Source of the DNA: Patescibacteria group bacterium
GTDB taxonomy: Bacteria; Patescibacteriota; Microgenomatia; UBA1400; PJMF01
Assembly (NCBI GenBank): GCA_018816485.1
Contig: JAHIVL010000061.1
Coordinates: 1-38,844 of the forward strand
Direction of reading: 5' to 3'
Length of the DNA stretch: 38,844 bases
The notes below the pieces were generated by a model that made no database searches, was not told the DNA's origin, and worked only from the letters and a program-made list of their open reading frames with translations. Below, piece by piece: positions 34,619 through 38,844 of this stretch. The position numbers and the translations under genes are program-made. Position 1 is the first letter of the stretch, and each line of letters starts with the position of its first letter.

Positions 34619-34691
34619 TGTTTCTGTAGATACTAAAAATTATAGTAATTATAGAAATGATTGAGAAAATAAAAAAAGTACCATTTTTATC
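34619..34691 (+). promoter_or_regulatory. AbiE operator-like dyad and start region
   Basis: From 34621 to 34657 an imperfect palindrome runs from TTTCTGTA to TATAGAAA with ACT/AGT in the inner arms. About 14 of 18 positions are symmetric. AbiEi antitoxins are known to bind inverted repeats in their own promoter, so this dyad is the likely autoregulatory operator. It overlaps the ATG at 34657. The same 73 bp occurs at 31821-31893. Confidence 0.6.
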
Positions 34692-35277
34692 TAAAACAGC
34701 GCTTGCTGTGGCTTTAGATAAAAATAAAAATACTTTGCGCAACACTATAGATTATTGGGTTAAAAACAAAACTCTTACGAGGCTTAAGAGAGGTTTTTAT
34801 GTGTTTAGTAGTTTTTTAGACAGAAAAAATAACTCACTATATTATTCTAAATTTTTAGCGACTAAATTGATAGAGCCAAGTTATTTGAGTAAGGAATTTA
34901 TTCTACAAGAATATCAAATATTGACAGATGTAGTGTATGGTTATTCAGTAGTTACTTTAAAAAAGACAAATACTATTGCGAATAAATTTGGAGTTTTTAA
35001 TTATAGTTCAATAAAAAAAGACTTATTTGTTGGTTTTTCTCAAGTATCATATGGAAGTATGAGTTGGTATGTGGCAAGCAAGGCCAAAGCACTGTTTGAC
35101 TATATTTATTTTAATCAAAACAAATTTACCACTTTTTCTGAAGGTGAGTTACTTGGTTTAAGGTTAAGATTAGAAGTGATGTCTGCTCAGGATTGGAAAG
35201 AGTATAAAAAATATCTTAAAAAAGCACCAAAAAAAATGAGTCAGATTTATAAAATTATGGAAACATCACTATGTTAA
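34657..35277 (+). CDS. abiEi: AbiEi-type antitoxin/transcriptional repressor
   Basis: A 206-residue protein with an N-terminal winged helix (VPFLSKTALAVALDKNKNTLRNTIDYWVKN; then LTRLKRGFYVF, the typical wing) and a C-terminal AbiEi domain (KAKALFDYIYF). It represses its own operon and opposes the AbiEii toxin in a type IV system, in which antitoxin and toxin do not bind each other. It overlaps the toxin gene by 7 bp (ATGTTAATAG), the usual arrangement. The start is the ATG at 34657 inside the operator dyad. Confidence 0.85.
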   Translation: MIEKIKKVPFLSKTALAVALDKNKNTLRNTIDYWVKNKTLTRLKRGFYVFSSFLDRKNNSLYYSKFLATKLIEPSYLSKEFILQEYQILTDVVYGYSVVTLKKTNTIANKFGVFNYSSIKKDLFVGFSQVSYGSMSWYVASKAKALFDYIYFNQNKFTTFSEGELLGLRLRLEVMSAQDWKEYKKYLKKAPKKMSQIYKIMETSLC

Positions 35278-36128
35278 TAGATAATTTAAAAGAAATAGTG
35301 CAGATTAGTAGAAGTAAGAATATGTCTGTAGAGTATATAAAAATTGAACTTAAAGAAGTATTAATTGACTATACTTTAGATTTTATCTATAACTCACCAA
35401 AGTGGAACAAACTTATTTTTGGAGGTGGAACTGCTTTGAAAATGATTGGCAAGACAGCGAGATTGTCCGAAGATTTAGATATGGATTACTTAACAGCAGA
35501 ATTTGATTCAAAAGGTTTTGTTAAGAGTTTGCTAGCTTTTTTTAAAAATCTTGGAGTAGGTGAAGTCACAACAACACTGCAACATAAGGATCAAATTATT
35601 ACAATTAAGTTTCCAATCTTAAAAGAACTGGGTTTGATTAAAGATATAAAAAATGAAAGTAATTTACTTTATTTAAAAATAGAACTAGAGAAGAACAAAT
35701 ACTCTGAATTTACAACGGCAGTGACTCCTTTTATGAAAAACAACTTATTTTCTGTGGTTAAACACTATGATTTGGAGACACTTTTTGCCAATAAAATTGG
35801 CGCCATTTTGGGTAGAAAAAACAAGATCTATCATGATAAATATGATTTCAAAGGTCGTGATTTTTATGATCTAATTTGGTTTTTACAGCATAGCATTAAA
35901 CCAAATTTAAAAAGATTAAAGCAAATAATTAAAATTGAGCAAAAAAAGACAGTAGAAAATTACGATGATGTCTGGAAATTGCTAACAAATAGAGTTAAAG
36001 AAGTAAATACTGCTGGAATTTATGCAGATATGAAAAATTTAGTTAAAGAACCCGCAGGCATCAAACAATTGGCCAATAATTATCTAGAAATATATTCTTC
36101 TTTGGTAAAAAAACTGAGTTATAGCTAA
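35271..36128 (+). CDS. abiEii: AbiEii/AbiGii nucleotidyltransferase toxin
   Basis: A 285-residue protein of the DUF1814/AbiEii family. The nucleotidyltransferase signature is intact: GGGTALKM (51-58), then LSEDLDMDY (65-73), with the metal-binding acidic pair in S-x-D-x-D form. The conserved KIGAI and KGRDFYDLIWFL segment (near 205-216) follows. Characterised members transfer nucleotides (to tRNA in the related MenT family) and stop growth upon phage infection. Length is normal and no lesion is seen, so the toxin is probably functional. The stop codon lies 12 bp before the 5S fragment that closes the island. Confidence 0.9.
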   Translation: MLIDNLKEIVQISRSKNMSVEYIKIELKEVLIDYTLDFIYNSPKWNKLIFGGGTALKMIGKTARLSEDLDMDYLTAEFDSKGFVKSLLAFFKNLGVGEVTTTLQHKDQIITIKFPILKELGLIKDIKNESNLLYLKIELEKNKYSEFTTAVTPFMKNNLFSVVKHYDLETLFANKIGAILGRKNKIYHDKYDFKGRDFYDLIWFLQHSIKPNLKRLKQIIKIEQKKTVENYDDVWKLLTNRVKEVNTAGIYADMKNLVKEPAGIKQLANNYLEIYSSLVKKLSYS

Positions 36129-36140
36129 GATTTACAAGAG

Positions 36141-36222
36141 CTTGAAACTTCTCAGCGCTGACAATAGTGTATGGGCAACTGTGTGTGAAGATAGGTCGAG
36201 GCCAGAATTAAGCGTTTTTTTG
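36141..36222 (+). repeat. 3' fragment of the 5S gene with terminator (right end of the island)
   Basis: 80 of 82 bases equal 28310-28391; the two substitutions are C to T at offsets 10 and 30. The closing CCAGAATTAAGCG and seven-T terminator are complete, so it can still terminate abiE transcription. It lacks the 5' half of 5S and cannot give a functional rRNA. Confidence 0.92.
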
Positions 36223-36271
36223 CGCCTATTTTGATGTTTAGTCTTTTCACTCGAGGTGATATAGTACCGTT

Positions 36272-37045
36272 ATGTTGAGTTACTTTTCTAAATACTGGTT
36301 TGATTTTGTCTGGGTGATGACTTTAAAAGAGATAAAAGCACGATACAAGCGTGTTTTTTTAGGATTTATTTGGGCAATTTTAAATCCAATTTTTCAAATG
36401 TTGGCTATTGGGTTTATATTCCAATTTTTTATTCCAGTAAAGATTGACAACTATTTCTACTTTCTATTTGCAGGGCTTCTTCCTTGGAATTTTTTTTCAT
36501 ATACATTTAGTAAATGTACCCCATTAATGCTTAATGAAAGATCTCTTATTCAAAAAGCAAAGTTTCCCAGAGAAGCACTTGTTCTTTCAATTGTTTTTTC
36601 AAATCTATTTCATTTTTTAATATCTCTATTTTTATTTACAGTGCTGACTATTTTTGTAGGCTATCTATCTTTGTTTAAATTATTTATTTTGTTTTTAGCT
36701 ATTTTGTGGTTAGTTTTCTTTACTATAGGAATTTCTTTTTTGTTATCGACGCTTTTTGTACGATACAGAGATATAAAATTTATTGTTCAAGCAATTATTC
36801 CTTTGTGGTTTTATGCAACTCCAATAATATACACAAGAGCTCTTTTGCCAGAATGGGTAGCAACTATTTTAAAGTTTAATCCTATGACAGGAATTATTGA
36901 GTTATTTCAGTTTGTTTTTATAAGTGGGAACTCAATTATTAACTTAGAAGCAGTTGTCCCAGGAATTTTAATTTCACTTACAATTGTATTAATTGGGATT
37001 TATTTATTTAAAAGGGACAATCAATATTTTGATGATTGGTTGTAA
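36272..37045 (+). CDS. ABC-2 type polysaccharide export permease (Wzm/TagG-like)
   Basis: A 257-residue membrane protein with six hydrophobic segments and the ABC-2 family pattern, including TLKEIKARYKRVFLGFIWAI near the N-terminus and the TPIIYTRALLPEW loop. Wzm/TagG/RfbA permeases export undecaprenyl-linked polysaccharide or teichoic acid. A GAGGTGAT ribosome-binding site lies 12 bp before the ATG. Together with the next gene, 3 bp away, it makes a complete exporter. No gene lies between it and the 5S fragment. Confidence 0.9.
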   Translation: MLSYFSKYWFDFVWVMTLKEIKARYKRVFLGFIWAILNPIFQMLAIGFIFQFFIPVKIDNYFYFLFAGLLPWNFFSYTFSKCTPLMLNERSLIQKAKFPREALVLSIVFSNLFHFLISLFLFTVLTIFVGYLSLFKLFILFLAILWLVFFTIGISFLLSTLFVRYRDIKFIVQAIIPLWFYATPIIYTRALLPEWVATILKFNPMTGIIELFQFVFISGNSIINLEAVVPGILISLTIVLIGIYLFKRDNQYFDDWL

Positions 37046-37048
37046 AAA

Positions 37049-37765
37049 ATGAAAAAAAATCAAAAAAAATTAGCAATAAAGATTAAAAATGTAACAAAAA
37101 CCTATGTTTTACGTCATGAAAAACCAACGCTGATAGAAAGTTTGCTCTATAGACCAAAAAAAGGAATTCATACTGCGTTAAAAGATATATCCTTTTCTGT
37201 ATATGAAGGTGAACGACTAGGAATTATTGGTAGTAATGGATCTGGAAAAACCACTCTATTAAAGTTAATTGCTGGGATTACAAAGCAGCAAAAAGGAGAT
37301 ATAAAAGTAAATGGAAGAGTAGTATCGCTAATTGATCTTTCAGCTGGTTTTCACCCAGATTTAACTGGTGAGGAAAATATTTTTTTGAATGGGTTGGTTA
37401 TTGGAATGACCAGAAGAGAAATTGAAGAAAAAAAACAATCAATTATAGATTTTGCAGATATTGGAAAGTTTATTGATGCTCCACTATATACTTACTCTGG
37501 TGGGATGGAGTTGAGATTGGGCTTTGCTATTGCAGTTCATTCTAATCCAGATGTATTGTTAGTTGACGAGGGTTTTGCGGTTGGAGATGAAAATTTTAGA
37601 GAAAAGGCTCACAAAAAAATTCTAGAGTTTAAAAGACAAAAAAAGACGTTAGTTATGGTTAGTCATTGGATTAGTGAATTAGAGCGCAATTGTAATAAAT
37701 TTTTATGGTTAGAAAGAGGTGAAATTGTTAAGTTTGGTGGAAAAGAAGTGCTAAAAAAATATTAA
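37049..37765 (+). CDS. Polysaccharide export ABC ATPase (Wzt/TagH-like)
   Basis: A 238-residue ATPase. Walker A is GSNGSGKT (61-68). The signature YSGGMELRLGFAIA and Walker B VLLVDEGFAVGD are of the Wzt/TagH subtype, in which YSSGM replaces the usual LSGGQ. The GEENIFLNG block is also subtype-specific. It lacks the C-terminal carbohydrate-binding domain found in some Wzt proteins, so length control by that domain is not expected. It pairs with the permease just upstream. Confidence 0.93.
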   Translation: MKKNQKKLAIKIKNVTKTYVLRHEKPTLIESLLYRPKKGIHTALKDISFSVYEGERLGIIGSNGSGKTTLLKLIAGITKQQKGDIKVNGRVVSLIDLSAGFHPDLTGEENIFLNGLVIGMTRREIEEKKQSIIDFADIGKFIDAPLYTYSGGMELRLGFAIAVHSNPDVLLVDEGFAVGDENFREKAHKKILEFKRQKKTLVMVSHWISELERNCNKFLWLERGEIVKFGGKEVLKKY

Positions 37766-37786
37766 AATATTTTGTGTTTATAATTA

Positions 37787-38710
37787 ATGATGAAAACAAA
37801 TATACTTAAAAAAAATGAAAAACAACTAGATAAAGAAATTAGAAAAAGAAAACTAGAGGATCCTGATTTATTAAAGTCTCTTTCTAATATTTTAAAGAAA
37901 AAAAGAGGACATGTATTTAAAATGCCTGCTCCTAATACGCCTGTAATTGTTTTTATGTCTGGCGGTATTGATACCATAACAATAATAGCTATTTTGATGG
38001 AAGAGTTTGGTTTGCAAGTTTACCCAGTGTATTTTGATTTAGGTTTTCCTCAATCAAAATATGATAAAAAAAGTGTTTTTTTCTTTACAGATTACTATTT
38101 AAAAAAATATCCTAAATTATTTCACTCACCTATGGAAATATCATTGACGTTTCCTGCAAAACAAATGGCCAAGCATATACTTCCTAATTCAGGAAATATA
38201 TTTATAGATAAATCAATAAATCATCGCAGAGGAGTTCCTTTTTCTCCAGCAATTTTTGCATATAACGCTGTGCATTATGCTATCTCTCTAAGAGAAGGTA
38301 AAAGTATTGAAGTTAATACTATTTTTGGAGGAATTTTGCCATCTAATATTGACTGGTATTCATATGAGTCACTAACGACTCATAGGTCGATTAACCTTGA
38401 TATTTGTGTGTCTTTGAACGATTACTCTTGGCAGTACACTTCTTTACCGATTGAAAAAGAACTGGGATTTAATTTGCAAAAACAAGATCTTATTTCCTGG
38501 GGACATAAGTATGGATTGCCATTAGAAAAAACAAGGACTTGTAATGTAAAAAGAGAACATCAGTGTGGTGTGTGTGATATTTGTATAGTTAGAAAAAAGG
38601 CATTTAAGTTGGCAAAAGTAAAAGACAATACATTCTATTTATTTAAAAAGCCTTTACTTGAAAGAGTAAGGTATAGAGTAAAAAGGCATCTTCCATGGCT
38701 CTTAAAATAG
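37787..38710 (+). CDS. QueC-like PP-loop ATP pyrophosphatase family protein
   Basis: A 307-residue protein. An N-terminal helical, lysine-rich part (1-48) precedes a PP-loop domain with VFMSGGIDT (55-63), the adenylation signature. Near the C-terminus TCNVKREHQCGVCDICIVRK (about 249-268) gives a Cys quartet arranged like the zinc site of QueC, followed by the family-like KAFKLAKVKDNTFY ending. QueC makes 7-cyano-7-deazaguanine, but this protein is longer and divergent and has no queuosine genes nearby. Its place 21 bp after a polysaccharide exporter points to amidation or adenylation of a glycan precursor, an inference. The ATG could be at 37787 or 37790. Confidence 0.72.
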   Translation: MMKTNILKKNEKQLDKEIRKRKLEDPDLLKSLSNILKKKRGHVFKMPAPNTPVIVFMSGGIDTITIIAILMEEFGLQVYPVYFDLGFPQSKYDKKSVFFFTDYYLKKYPKLFHSPMEISLTFPAKQMAKHILPNSGNIFIDKSINHRRGVPFSPAIFAYNAVHYAISLREGKSIEVNTIFGGILPSNIDWYSYESLTTHRSINLDICVSLNDYSWQYTSLPIEKELGFNLQKQDLISWGHKYGLPLEKTRTCNVKREHQCGVCDICIVRKKAFKLAKVKDNTFYLFKKPLLERVRYRVKRHLPWLLK

Positions 38711-38844
38711 CACAAGTCGCTCCTCTATGGGAAAGTGTTCCACCACCAAGGTATGGTGGAATAGAAATGGGAGTATCACTCTTAACAGAAGGACTAGTAA
38801 AAAAAGGTCATGATGTAACGCTATTTGCAGCTGGTACTTCAAAA
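38695..38844 (+). CDS. GT4 glycosyltransferase, N-terminal part (runs off the window)
   Basis: The ATG at 38695 overlaps the end of the previous gene by 16 bp and opens a frame that continues past the last base. The 50 visible residues read MALKIAQVAPLWESVPPPRY and then GGIEMGVSLLTEGLVKKGHD, the standard GT4 N-terminal domain with a P-x-x-YGGxE loop and KKGHDVTLFA. The rest is outside the window. It fits a cell-surface glycan locus together with the exporter. Confidence 0.85.
   Translation, partial: MALKIAQVAPLWESVPPPRYGGIEMGVSLLTEGLVKKGHDVTLFAAGTSK

Larger units (their letters stand above)
28392..36222. mobile_element. 7.8-kb accessory island integrated at the 3' end of the 5S gene
   Basis: The 82 bp 28310-28391 (5S 3' part and terminator) recur at 36141-36222 with two substitutions and no gaps, 7,831 bp apart. 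The first copy belongs to the complete 5S gene, the second is only a 3' fragment. This is the pattern left when an element enters the 3' end of an RNA gene and restores it. Content between the copies is accessory: an unknown two-gene module, transposon debris, a DUF234-type ATPase and an AbiE toxin-antitoxin pair. No integrase gene is visible, so the element is decayed or was mobilised in trans. Duplication of a 5S gene followed by decay is the alternative. Confidence 0.6.

Overview
The window looks like a chromosome segment of an AT-rich bacterium of the Candidate Phyla Radiation (Patescibacteria), possibly the Microgenomates side. This placement is an inference. It rests on an intron-riddled 23S rRNA gene, LPxTG- and DUF11-type surface proteins with proline/threonine linkers, a lone VirD4/TraG-like ATPase, many small lineage-specific genes, and rRNA genes not linked to a 16S gene. 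UGA is used as a stop (for example at 3273-3275), so the UGA-recoded CPR groups are unlikely.

Layout. (1) 22-7984, plus strand: a tightly packed run with overlapping or near-abutting genes: peptidyl-tRNA hydrolase, an MFS transporter, a small protein, a membrane-anchored family 3 glycosidase, a membrane protein, an Lgt-DUF192 fusion, an acidic low-complexity protein and a VirD4-like ATPase. (2) 7979-11480, minus strand: a small anchored protein and a MacA/ATPase/MacB-type export operon. (3) 11500-14272: a tRNA with anticodon UAU (isoleucine, AUA codons), a copy of its 3' end 137 bp downstream, then a graveyard of transposase remnants around a glycosyltransferase gene. (4) 14273-18127, minus: two large surface proteins sharing a cysteine-rich module. 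(5) 18227-22660: pgk, rpsA (divergent), a strong 100-nt RNA hairpin and three small genes of unclear function, one resembling a beta-carbonic anhydrase.

(6) 22690-28390: an rRNA operon with a consensus-like promoter, tRNA-Ala(UGC), 23S and 5S, but no 16S. The 23S gene is about 4.4 kb because it carries three group I introns at E. coli-equivalent positions 1931, 2500 and 2593. The first encodes a LAGLIDADG homing endonuclease; the other two are 392 bp each and have no ORF. Long complementary arms flank the 23S gene as a processing stem.

(7) 28392-36222: a 7.8-kb accessory island. The last 82 bp of the 5S gene and its terminator are repeated (80/82 identical) at 36141-36222, as expected if an element integrated into the 3' end of the 5S gene. 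Cargo: an unrecognised two-gene module (339 aa plus a 739-aa SEC-C protein), a decayed AlbA/RecG-like gene, a DUF234-type ATPase, and an AbiEi/AbiEii toxin-antitoxin pair whose operator and first codons are duplicated 2.8 kb upstream. (8) 36272-38844: the chromosome resumes with a Wzm/Wzt-type polysaccharide exporter, a QueC-like PP-loop protein and the start of a GT4 glycosyltransferase, probably a cell-surface glycan locus.

The best candidate for something undescribed is the 5S-targeted island with its SEC-C two-gene module. Other items worth checking are the triple-intron 23S, tRNA-Ile(UAU), the hairpin at 20794-20894, the Lgt-DUF192 fusion and the QueC-like protein in the glycan locus.
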